Both the position numbers and the translations under genes were made by a program. From the NCBI RefSeq assembly GCF_022682495.2, contig NC_071399.1, positions 53,622,873 through 53,686,872 of the forward strand: a stretch of 64,000 nt of DNA, in the 5' to 3' direction. Numbering within the stretch: the stretch's first letter is position 1; every line of letters begins with the position of its first letter. This document shows positions 55,610 through 64,000 of the stretch, in pieces. Below the pieces are notes generated by a model. The model had not been told where the DNA came from. It ran no database searches and saw only the letters and a list, made by a program, of their open reading frames with translations. This stretch comes from Desmodus rotundus. Its lineage: Eukaryota > Chordata > Mammalia > Chiroptera > Phyllostomidae.

Positions 55610-56424
55610 GTTTTTTTTGAATTCTTGTTTCTTCATTCTGTTCCAGTTGTATGCTTATTTCTTCCTTTTGTTCCAAATCGTTGATCTGAGTCCCAGTTTC
55701 CTTCCCTTCACTGTTGGTTCCCTGTACATTTTCCTTTATTTCACTTTGTGTAGCCTTCATTTCTTCCTTCATTTTGCAACTGAGCTCAACCAATTCTGCG
55801 AGCATCCTGATTACCTGTGTTTTGAACTCTGCATCAGACAGGTTGTCTATTTCCTTGTCGCTTAGTACTTTTTTCTGGAGTTTTGATCTGTTCTTTCATT
55901 ATGGTCATATTTCTTTGTCTCAACGCACCTGTTATGTTGTAAGGGGGCTGAGCCTTAGGTGTTCACCAGAGTTGGACAACCCTCTTTGTGCGTTGTGGCA
56001 GTGTCAGTGGGGGAGGGGTCAGAGAAGGAACAATGCCACTCACTCACTCTGCTCTAGCCCCACTTTCCAACCAACTCTCCTTTGGGACTGGAAGTTTCCA
56101 CCGCCTTCACCACCCCTACAGTGTTTTACAGCTAAAGGTTTTGAGTCTTTAGTTTCCCAGTCAGCCACCCCCACCCTGCTCATGTAGTCTGCTGCCTTGC
56201 CACGGGCACTCTCCACTCCTGCTACCAGTCTGGATGAATGTTTCTTTACCTCCTTGGTGTCAGAGGTCATACAGTTTGATTTTCTGGCAGTTTTAGTTTT
56301 TTATTGTTTTTAAATTGGTTGTTATCCTTCTTCTGGTTGTGCGAGGAAGTGAAGCATTTCTACCTATGCCTCCATCTTGGCTGGACTGTAAAGTCAATTT
56401 TTAAAAAACAATTGCATAACTTTA

Positions 56425-57775
56425 TTTAAAAGAAAGTACAGTATATTTCATTAGCTTACCTGGGCTTTGACATTATAAAAACAGTAACCACATCAATATA
56501 TTCAACCATCTTCAATAAGTAATATATAACTAAGTGAAATAAGCCAGTCAGAGACAAACAAATACCGTATAACTTCACTTATATGTGTAATCTAAACAAT
56601 ATAAATGAACAAACAAAACAGAAACAGACTTACATATATAGAGATCAGACTGATGGTTGCTAGGGGCAAGGGAGGAACAGGTGACTGAATAGAAGAAGTG
56701 AAGGGATTAAATGAAGAACATACATGCATGACCCATGGACATGGACAACTGTGGGGTGGGGGCTGGGTTGAGACGGGCAAAGGGGGAATAAGTCGGGATT
56801 TGCCAATGATACCTTGGACAAGGGTTTGATCTCCAAAATATATAAAGAACTCTCACAACTCCAATTCAACAGGAGTTGTTTAATTGGAAGACAGGAAGAC
56901 AATCCAATTATAAAATGGACAGAGGACCTGAACAGACACTTCTCTAAGGAGGACATACAGAGGGCCAAGAGACATATGAAAAAATGCTCAATATCACTAG
57001 CCATTAGATGCAAATTAAAACCACAATGAGGTACCACTTCACACTGGCCAGAATGGCCATTATAACCAAATCAACAAACAACTAGTGCTGGTGAGGTTGT
57101 GGAGAAAAGGGAACCCTAGTACACTGTTGGTGGTAATGCACACTGGGGCATGCACTGTGGGAAATAGTATGGAATTTCCTCAAAAAACTAAAGATGGAAC
57201 TGCCTTTCAATTCAGTGATCCCCCTGCTGGGATTTTACCCTAAGAATCCTGAAACACGAATTCAAAAGAACCTATGCATCCCAATGTTCATAGCAGCACA
57301 ATTTACAATAGCCAAGTGCTGGAAACAGCCTAAGTGCCAATCAGTAAATAAGTGGATCAAAAAACTATGGTACATTTCTTAATGGAATACTATGCAGTAG
57401 AACGAAAGAAGGAACTCCTACCCTTTGGAACAGTATGGATGGAACTGGAGAATATTATACTAAGTGAAATATGGTAATCGGTCAAAGACAAATACCATAT
57501 GATCTCATCTATAAGTGGAACCTAATCAACAAAACAAACAAATGAACAAAATAGAACCAGAGACATTGAAATAAAGAACAAACTGACAGTGACCAAGGCA
57601 GGGGTCCATAATGGAGGAAAGAAGGGGAAGGGGCAAGCAAAGTAACACAAATAGACTTACATGGGCACAGACAATGGTGGAAGGATGGACTGTGGGAGTT
57701 GGGGGGACAGGGTAGGGGTGAGAATGGAGAAAATGGTGGGACAACTGTAACTGAACAACAATAAAAAAACCCCTA
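56425..57775 (+). mobile_element. L1 3' fragments, sense (at least two copies)
   Basis: At about 56520-56800 an L1 3' end reads ccagtcagagacaaacaaat through ggcaaagggg. From about 56815 a second copy reads through ORF2 C-terminal text (ggtttgatctccaaaatatataaag) to a 3' end at 57771 (acaactgtaactgaacaaca). Frames are short. Confidence 0.75.
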
Positions 57776-58590
57776 AAACAAAGAGTACATGGAATATTCT
57801 CCAGGATAGATCATATGTTGGGCCATAAAACAATGACTTTTTCAAAATTTGACACCAAAAACAAAGGCAACAAAAGCAAAAAATAAACAAGTGGGACTAT
57901 ATGAAACTAAAACGCTTCTGCACAGCAAAGGGAACAATCAACAAAATGAAAAGGCAGCCAATGGAACCAGAGAAAATGTTTCCAAACTATGTATCTGATA
58001 AAAGGTTAAAATCCACAATATATAAGGAACTCATACAACTCAGTAGAAAAATAAATAAACCCAATTTTAAAAATGGGCAGCTGACCTGAATAGACATTTT
58101 TCCAAAGAAGTTATCTACGTGACCAATAGGTATATGGGAAAGTGTTCAATGTCAAATCATTAGGAAATACAAATCAAAACCACAATGAGATATCACTTCT
58201 CACCTGTCGGGATGACTAGTGTCTAAAAGACAAGTAATAACAAGTGTTGGAGACAGTTTGGGAAAAAAAAGAATGTTTCAGCATTGTTGGTGGGAACGTA
58301 AAACAGTGTAGCCATTATTGAAAACAGCATGGTGGTTCCTTAAGAAATTAAACCTAGAACTACCATAAGATCAAGCAAGTGTACTTCTGGATATATATCC
58401 AAAGGAAACAGACATCTCTGAGATCTTTTTTGAGATCAGATAGATATCTGGATTCCTATGTTCATTGCAACATTATTCAAAATAGTCCAGATAATGACAA
58501 CAATCTAAGTGTCCATCAATGGATAAATGGATAAAAACTGTGGTGTATATATAATGGATTATTATTCAGCCTTTAAAAAAAAGGAAATCC

Positions 58591-59386
58591 AGCCTTGACT
58601 GTTGGGGACCACTTGGTATGGTATCAGAAACTGTAGCTCCACACAAGCAAGGCCTTGCCTATAAGTCTCGACCGGAATGCCGGGAATGCAGGTGGCAGGC
58701 ACCACCTGATACTAACACCGAGGGTCCCTGTGGGAAATCAGGCCTGAAGAATACATTGTATCCTTTGAAGCTTGCTTTGCTTTGTATAACCCTGTTGGTA
58801 TAAACCAGATGTTTAAGTTCAGAACATAAGGGAAGGAACTCCTAATCTCATGAACCATGCCTTAACAACCCTCTGGCTTCAGCATATCTAACAGACCCTG
58901 ACCTGAGGCAGATCTCTGTGGTCTCTCAATTGTTATCTGTAGATAGTATTGGTTTTCTATAACTATAGCCTCTGGACATTGATTGATGAGGTTTGCATGC
59001 ATACTGTATACCCTTGCGAATACCAATCCCAATAAAAGCCGTTTTGGAGAAGGGCTCGGGGCATTCTCCACTAGAGGGAATTGCCACCTCCTTTTCCGCT
59101 GGAACAACAGATTGTGTCCAGGATGACTCATTCTCACCCAAGGTGGCTGGGAGAGCTCCACGGGACAGAGAATCCCACACTTGACCAGTGTGGCACAGTT
59201 GTTTGGGCATTGTCCGGCAAAGAGGTCACTGATTTCATTCCCAGTCATGCCTGGGTTGTAGGTTTGGTCCCTGGGTGGGGCATGTAGGAGAAGCATCCAG
59301 TCACTATTTGCCTCCTTCTCTTTCTCCCTCCCTTTTCTCTCTAAAAATAAATAAGTAGAATCTTTAAAAAAAAAAAAGAAAGAAAG
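58591..59386 (+). mobile_element. Ves-type SINE split by a solo LTR near its head
   Basis: The first eight to nine bases of the SINE (58591-58599, agccttgac) precede the LTR, and the rest (59186-59386, cagtgtggcacagttg...) follows it. The SINE has its own duplications aaggaaatcc at 58581-58590 and 59387-59396. Confidence 0.88.
58600..59179 (+). mobile_element. Solo LTR, 580 bp, with exact 6-bp duplication
   Basis: It starts TGTTGGGGACC and ends ATCCCACA, with AATAAA at 59031-59036. The exact hexamer cttgac occurs at 58594-58599 and 59180-59185, and removing one copy restores the SINE head. A 6-bp duplication fits betaretrovirus-like (class II) integration. Sequence blocks are shared with the LTR at 4973-5787. 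Confidence 0.9.
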
Positions 59387-60059
59387 AAGGAAATCCTATG
59401 ATTTGCAAAGCAAAATGAGCCAGATACACCACAGAAAGACAAATATTCCATGGTATCACTTATGTGTGGAATCTTTAAAAAAATAAAGAGTTGTACTCAA
59501 AGAACCAGAGAGTAGCATGGTGGTTGCTGGGGGCCGAAGGGTGTGGGAAATGAGGAGAGGTTGGTTAGAAGACACAAACTTTCAGTTATAAGATGAGTCA
59601 GTTTTGAGGATCTAATGTATAGTGTGGTGACTATAGTTAATCACATTGCATTGTATACTTGAATTTTCTAAGAGAATAGATCTTAAGTGGTCTCAGAAAA
59701 AAATTTAAGTAACTGAGGTGATGGATGTGGTAATTAATTTCATTGTGGAAATCCTTTCACAATGTTTTGACTATCAAAACATCACACTGTACACTTTAAA
59801 TAAACTACTTTTTGGGTTTGTTGTACCTCAGCAAAACTGGGGGAAAAGGAAAATATAAATTTCAAGTAGAGTAAATAGATATAGTGATCCCTGATCAACA
59901 TATTAGTTGTGTTGTCCAATCTTCATGAGAGACAAGATATGACATTTCCTGATTTCAAAATATATTACAAAGCTACATTAATCAGGACAACATTATGGAT
60001 GAAAAAAGGTGTTTGATAAAAATTAACCTCACAGAGGGATCTGATCATAAATTACTAAC

Positions 60060-60840
60060 TGGGTAGGATGCAGGCCTATAACTTCTTTAGTGAAAGGTTT
60101 TAAGCCAGCCCTATCCATTGTCAGTCCTTCCTTCCTTCCTTGCTTCCTTGCTTCCTTGCTTCCTTCTTTCCCTCCTTCCTTCCTTCCTTTCTTCCTTCCT
60201 TTGCAATGCTAGAGATCTGGCTTTTTATTTCATTTGTGTTTTCCATAACTTGTAGTTCAAAGCTGGAATCACAACTGGTACACATTCTGGTTTATTGATT
60301 AACAGTCATATTCCAAGGTGATAAGTCTGGTTTATAAGACCAAAAAAAGCAATTATGTTATATGCTGGATTAATTGTCATTAGCAGAGTTTACTTTAAAA
60401 ATATGTCTTAAAAATATGCACTACATTTATTTATAAGAAAAAGTAGCTTTTGTCGCAATTTCCATTGTGATTTTTATTTTCACTTTAAGACAACCCTGAT
60501 GTTTGAAACAATGCCAATTTTTAAATAATGATGAAGTCAGAAACTGCGAGTATGTAGACATTTTAGTAATGAACCTGAGCTTATAAAGAATCTATTGCAA
60601 GACTCATAAAATATTTATCTTTAAATGGACTATCTACACTAAATTTATTTGTGCATCTACATTAACACACCTTTGATACACCAGAAGTAATACTCCTGAA
60701 GGGGATATTAAATCTCAGTAGAGCACATATTCTTGTTAACTATCCTGTAATTCACTCCTTACCTTGCTCTTTCCAACCTTTCTGTCATCCCCTCCTTAAT
60801 TTCAAATGCGTAAAAAACTGCAAAACTGTTATTTAAAAAA
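60060..60840. other. AT-rich sequence with a TTCC microsatellite, otherwise nothing recognised
   Basis: Apart from the pyrimidine repeat at 60125-60202 and some old L1-like text before 60060, no coding or repeat family is recognised. Confidence 0.5.
60125..60202. repeat. (TTCC)n / CTTG-variant microsatellite
   Basis: Repeated cttc, cttcctt and ttgcttcc units on the plus strand give a strongly asymmetric pyrimidine tract. Such tracts can form triplex structures. Confidence 0.93.
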
Positions 60841-61070
60841 AAATTATATATTGATTTTAGAGAGGGAGAGAAACATAGGTTTGTTATTCCACTTATTTAT
60901 GCATTCATTGGTTGATATTTTAAAGAGAGAGAAGGAAGAGAGGGAAATCTGTTGTTTCACTATTAATGCGCTCATTGGTTGATTCTTGGATGTGCCCTGA
61001 CCAGGGTTTGAACCTGCAACCTTGGTGTATTGGGACAATGCTGTAACCAACTGAGCTATGCAGCCAGGGC
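60841..61070 (-). mobile_element. Ves-type SINE, antisense, with duplicated tail block
   Basis: It ends ctatgcagccagggc. The motif cattggttgat occurs twice (about 60905 and 60973), showing an internal duplication of the tail half. Flanks aaactgttatt occur on both sides (about 60825 and 61073). Confidence 0.88.
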
Positions 61071-61089
61071 AAAAACTGTTATTCTTTTG

Positions 61090-61287
61090 CAGGGGTGTCC
61101 AACCCATGGCCCACTGGTTGTATGCAGCCCAGGATGGCTATGAATTCAGCCCAACACAAAATCGTAAAAATACTTAAGACATTATGAGATTGTTTTGTGA
61201 TTATGTGTTGCAGTGTATTTAATGTGTGGCCCAAGGCAGCTCTTCTTCCAGTGTGGCCCAGAGACGCCAAAAGTTTGGACACCCCTG
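61090..61287. mobile_element. Non-autonomous hAT-like miniature transposon
   Basis: Terminal inverted repeats CAGGGGTGTCCAA (61090-61102) and TTGGACACCCCTG (61275-61287) enclose 172 bp without coding capacity. The CAGGGGTGTCCAA end is typical of hAT elements, known to have been active in bats. The expected 8-bp duplication is not seen (ttcttttg versus ctacagta). Confidence 0.85.
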
Positions 61288-61369
61288 CTACAGTATTTGA
61301 GATCTTGCTCCCTGGCATATGTTATCAGTTTGGCTTAAGTAAACTGCTATAGAATCTGTCTACAGGTTT

Positions 61370-62870
61370 GGGTATTTTTTTATGTTGACAGTGTGGTACT
61401 GGCATAAGAAAGGACATATAGACCAATGGAATAGAACTGAGAGTCCAGAAATGAACACATAGATATATGGCCTGTTGATTTTGATAAGGTTTCCAGCCTG
61501 TTCAAGGGGGGAAAAATAGTCTATTCAGCAGATAGTTCTGAAACAACTGGATTTTCACATGCAAAAGAATGGACACCAGTTTTAAAAATGAACAATAGAT
61601 TTAAATATATATTTACCCAAAATATACAGATGGCCAACAAGCACATGAAGATGGTCCAACATCCTTAGTCATTAGGGAAAGGCAAATAAAAATCACAATG
61701 AGATACCACTTCAGATTCATTAGGATGGTCATCATGATGATGATGCTATAATGATAGCAATAAAAAGAAAATGAGTTAGTAAGATTCTGAACCCTCATAC
61801 ATTGCTGGTGGGAATGTAAAATGGTACACCCACTGTGGAAAGCAGTTTGGCAGTTCCTCTAAAAGCTAAACATAAAATTATTATATAACCAGCAATTCCA
61901 CTCCTAGGTATACACCCAGGAGAACTGAGAATAGGAACTCAAATATGTGTTCACTGGTGTCCACTGCATTATTCACAATAGCCAAAAGGTTGAAATGATC
62001 CAGTGTTAATCAAGAGATGAATGACTAAAGAATATGTGGTATATATACATACAATGGAATATTATTTGGCTACAAAAAAGAAATGAAGTACTGATACATG
62101 CTACAATATGGGTGAACTTTTTAAACATCATGCTAAGTGAAGTAAACCAGACACAAAAGAACAGATATTGTATAATTGCACTTAGATGAAATATCTAGTG
62201 TGGGAGTCCAGAACAAGTCACCCCAAAATGTGCCTCAGTGGTATGCAGATTACTTTGAGCTAAAGGCAACTTTAGCCATACGTGCAGGAAAAACTTCTTT
62301 GTCCCCTCACCCCTAACTAGCTAGAAGAATTTGAATTAGGGGCCTTGTCCATAATAAGCTATTATCAGAGATAATTCCTTTTGAACTATCTATAGGGCAG
62401 GGCAACCTTCTATTTATTATTATCCTGTAATGACTCTTTGAAGTCCCTACGGTTCTTCATTACCTTATCCCTAACTTGGCATGTCTTATACACCTCAATC
62501 ACCCTTTCTGTCTCTGAATCTCTGGTGCATGTGAGGTCTCTGACTTTCTCATGTATGTATGTATTAAATTTGGTTGTTTTCTCTTGCTAATCTCTCATGT
62601 CTATTTGATAATTAGACAAGCAAGAAGAACCTTGAGAGTAGAGGAAAGTTTGTTCCTCCTCCACACTAGAATAGCCAAATTCATAGAGACTGAAAGTAAA
62701 CTAGAAGATAACACTATAAGGCACTGGGGTTAAGGGAGAATGGTAAGCTATTCTTTAATGGTTACAAAATTTGACTTGGGTAAAAATGTTTTAGAAATAG
62801 TGGTGATGGTTACACAACATTGTGACTGTAATTCTACCACAATAAAAATGAATTATTAAAACATAATTTT
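61370..62870 (+). mobile_element. Old L1 ORF2 end and 3'UTR, sense, split by a solo LTR
   Basis: L1 ORF2 text at 61400-62190 (ggcataagaaaggacatatagacc near 61402) resumes after 62670 (aatagccaaattcatagagac) and ends around 62855 (accacaataaaaatg). No intact frame. Confidence 0.8.
62199..62665 (+). mobile_element. Solo LTR, 467 bp, with exact 4-bp duplication
   Basis: It starts TGTGGGAGTCC and ends CTCCTCCACA, a partly inverted pair. The 4-bp duplicate ctag is at 62195-62198 and 62666-62669, and L1 text is continuous when the LTR is removed. A 4-bp duplication fits class I (gammaretrovirus-like) integration. An ATTAAA at about 62564 could be the polyadenylation signal. Confidence 0.88.
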
Positions 62871-62980
62871 TTCTTTCATTTTTCTTTTTTTCTTAAATTC
62901 CTGGAAGTACTGAAATATCAAGGTGATGGGTGGAGCAAGCTCCTTTTCCATTTCCTTGTTTTAAAAATACACTTAACACA

Positions 62981-64000
62981 GAACCAAGATGGCGACGTAG
63001 GTAGACACACTGCGCCTCCTCGCACAACCAGAACTGACAGAAAATCAAAAGGCAAGGAAGCCCGACACCAAGTAGATAAAAAAGAAACATATATCCAGGA
63101 GGGGCGGAGACGGGCACCAGGGTGGAGAGGACTCCTGTGGCCGTGGCAGGACTGAGACTGGCAGAGTGTGGGACGAAAGGGGCAGGCAGTCTGACCACTA
63201 GCAGAACCTGCGTCCCTACAGTTGTGCACAGATAAACCAAGAGGGCCGGACTCGGAGTGGTGGAGAACGGGGCAGGCAGAGCCCCAGGTAGCAGACCCCA
63301 CGACCCCACATTTGCGCATAGATAAACCAGGACAAACAGTGGGGAGCGAAGCAGACCGCGCAACCCAGGGCTCCAGCTCGGGGAAATAAAGCCTCAAAGC
63401 TCTGATTGAAAATGCCCGTGGGGATTGGGGCGGCAGCAGGAGAGACTCCCAGCCTCTTAGGAGAGGTCGTTGGAGAGACCCACAGGGGCCTGGAGTGTGC
63501 ACAAACCCACCCACTCGGGAACCAGCACCAGAGGAGCCCAGTTTGATTGTGGATAGCGGAAAGATTGAGGTCCGGAGGAGAGTGAAGCGGGCGCCTATGC
63601 TCCCTCTCGGCCCCTCCCCCACATACAGCGTCACAGCACAGCAACCAGTGTTACCCTGCTCCGGGGAACACCTAAGGCTCCGCCCCTTAAAGTAACAGAC
63701 ACGCCAAGACAAAAAAAAAAAAAAAATCCCAAATGACAGAACACTTCAAAACTCCAGAAAAAATACAACTAAGCAACAAAGAGATAGCCAACCTATCAGA
63801 TGCACAGTTCAAAACACTGATCATCAGGATGCTCACAGAATTGGTTGAATTTGGTCACAAATTAGATGAAAAAATGAAGGCTATGCTGAGAGAAACAAAG
63901 GAAAATGTACAGGGAACCAATAGTGATGCGAAGGAAACTGGGACTCAAATCAATGGTGTGGACCAGAAAGAAGAAAGAAACATCCAACCAGAAAAGAATG
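62981..64000 (+). mobile_element. HAL1-like element H, young type, cut by the window end
   Basis: It starts gaaccaagatggcgacgtagg. The CpG-rich 5' UTR has two copies of the young-type unit ending cagataaacc. The ORF1 start is reached at 63733. The rest lies outside the window, so neither the 3' end nor a duplication can be seen and whether ORF2 is absent cannot be tested for this copy. Confidence 0.85.
63733..64000 (+). CDS. HAL1/L1 ORF1 N-terminal part, open to the window end
   Basis: The frame from the ATG at 63733 stays open for 89 codons up to the window end. It reads through the conserved N-terminal block (TEHFKTPEKIQLSNKE, DAQFKTLIIRMLTELVEF) and the charged coiled-coil-like segment. 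Unlike B and C it retains the start codon and has no frameshift so far. It would encode the RNA-binding ORF1p-type protein if the remainder is intact, which cannot be judged here. Confidence 0.65.
   Translation, partial: MTEHFKTPEKIQLSNKEIANLSDAQFKTLIIRMLTELVEFGHKLDEKMKAMLRETKENVQGTNSDAKETGTQINGVDQKEERNIQPEKN

Larger units (their letters stand above)
52727..56388 (-). mobile_element. HAL1-like element G (outer), antisense, split by a second HAL1
   Basis: Exact 14-bp duplications taaagtcaattttt at 52713-52726 and 56389-56402 define it. On the minus strand it starts GTCCAGCCAAGATGG (56385) and runs to about 55619, then resumes at about 53750 and ends near 52825. ORF1 is partly open at 53640-53245 (131 codons, NFPNLAKEIDFQEVQEAQR through LLYPAKLSF... 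wait for end ITSP). About 50 bp of non-HAL1 sequence lies beyond the (AAAT)n tail, before the duplication (52728-52777). Confidence 0.88.
52561..56405 (+). mobile_element. Ves-type SINE opened by a nested HAL1 insertion
   Basis: The SINE body is 52561-52726, with head ggcctaactgggtagttcag and a CT-rich tail. Its A-rich end lies at 56403-56405, after the nested HAL1-like elements. The SINE's own duplications are aaacaattgcatgac (52546-52560) and aaacaattgcataac (56406-56420), 14 of 15 identical but now 3.8 kb apart. Confidence 0.88.
57780..59830 (+). mobile_element. Old L1 ORF2 to 3' end, sense, split by a SINE containing an LTR
   Basis: L1 ORF2 text at 57780-58580 (tgggactatatgaaactaaaacg near 57893) resumes after 59397 and ends near 59830 with a typical old 3' UTR (tgtacactttaaataaac). 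The break is the SINE/LTR nest at 58591-59386. Confidence 0.75.

Overview
The window is mammalian nuclear DNA, almost certainly from a bat (Chiroptera, probably Yangochiroptera). The main reason is a dozen copies of a tRNA-derived SINE that begins GCCCTGGCTGGTGTGGCTCAG and ends in CTCTCTCTAAAA-type tails. This matches the bat Ves family as I know it. The rest is mammalian: L1 LINEs, a MaLR-like LTR, class I-like ERV remains, a U6 snRNA copy and processed pseudogenes. Species assignment is inference.

Only one intact cellular gene is visible: an intronless BTB-BACK-kelch gene at 44224-46239 on the plus strand, which I identify as KBTBD6 (paralogue of KBTBD7). It has a TATA-less CpG-rich promoter at about 43780-44220 with two inverted ZNF143-type motifs, a TCTCGCGA-type element and a 14-codon upstream ORF. 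A long AT-rich 3' flank with several AATAAA signals follows. The protein is expected to be a CUL3 ubiquitin-ligase adaptor with a C-terminal ATG8-interacting motif.

Almost everything else is layered retroelement debris. Region 1-1.9 kb is old, unresolved sequence with a striking perfect hairpin and an ancient repeat that recurs at 50 kb. Region 1.9-15.3 kb is an antisense L1 mosaic broken by an 815-bp solo LTR and three HAL1-like insertions. Region 16.5-22.2 kb is a sense L1 broken by SINEs, a HAL1-like copy, a twin-primed L1 fragment and another truncated L1. Region 22.3-27.8 kb is antisense L1 hosting an FCF1 processed pseudogene, a probable LTR and SINEs. Region 27.9-35.1 kb holds three HAL1-like copies in antisense orientation. 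Region 35.2-43.4 kb holds an old antisense L1 5' region, a decayed antisense ERV (protease to integrase) and L1 3' ends. Region 46.2-52.5 kb is relatively repeat-poor apart from a U6 pseudogene. Region 52.5-64 kb has a SINE > HAL1 > HAL1 nest, old L1s, two solo LTRs, a hAT-like miniature transposon and a last young HAL1-like copy running off the end.

The most interesting system is the HAL1-like family (half-L1: 5'UTR + ORF1 + 3'UTR, no ORF2). Ten copies fill roughly 18 kb, most reach or nearly reach the 5' end, and several have exact target-site duplications. They fall into an older and a younger layer. The younger layer lost a 5'UTR segment and duplicated a GC-rich 5'UTR unit. Two young copies at unrelated sites share the same ORF1 frameshift. 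Their 3' ends resemble those of local L1s, which suggests mobilisation in trans by L1.
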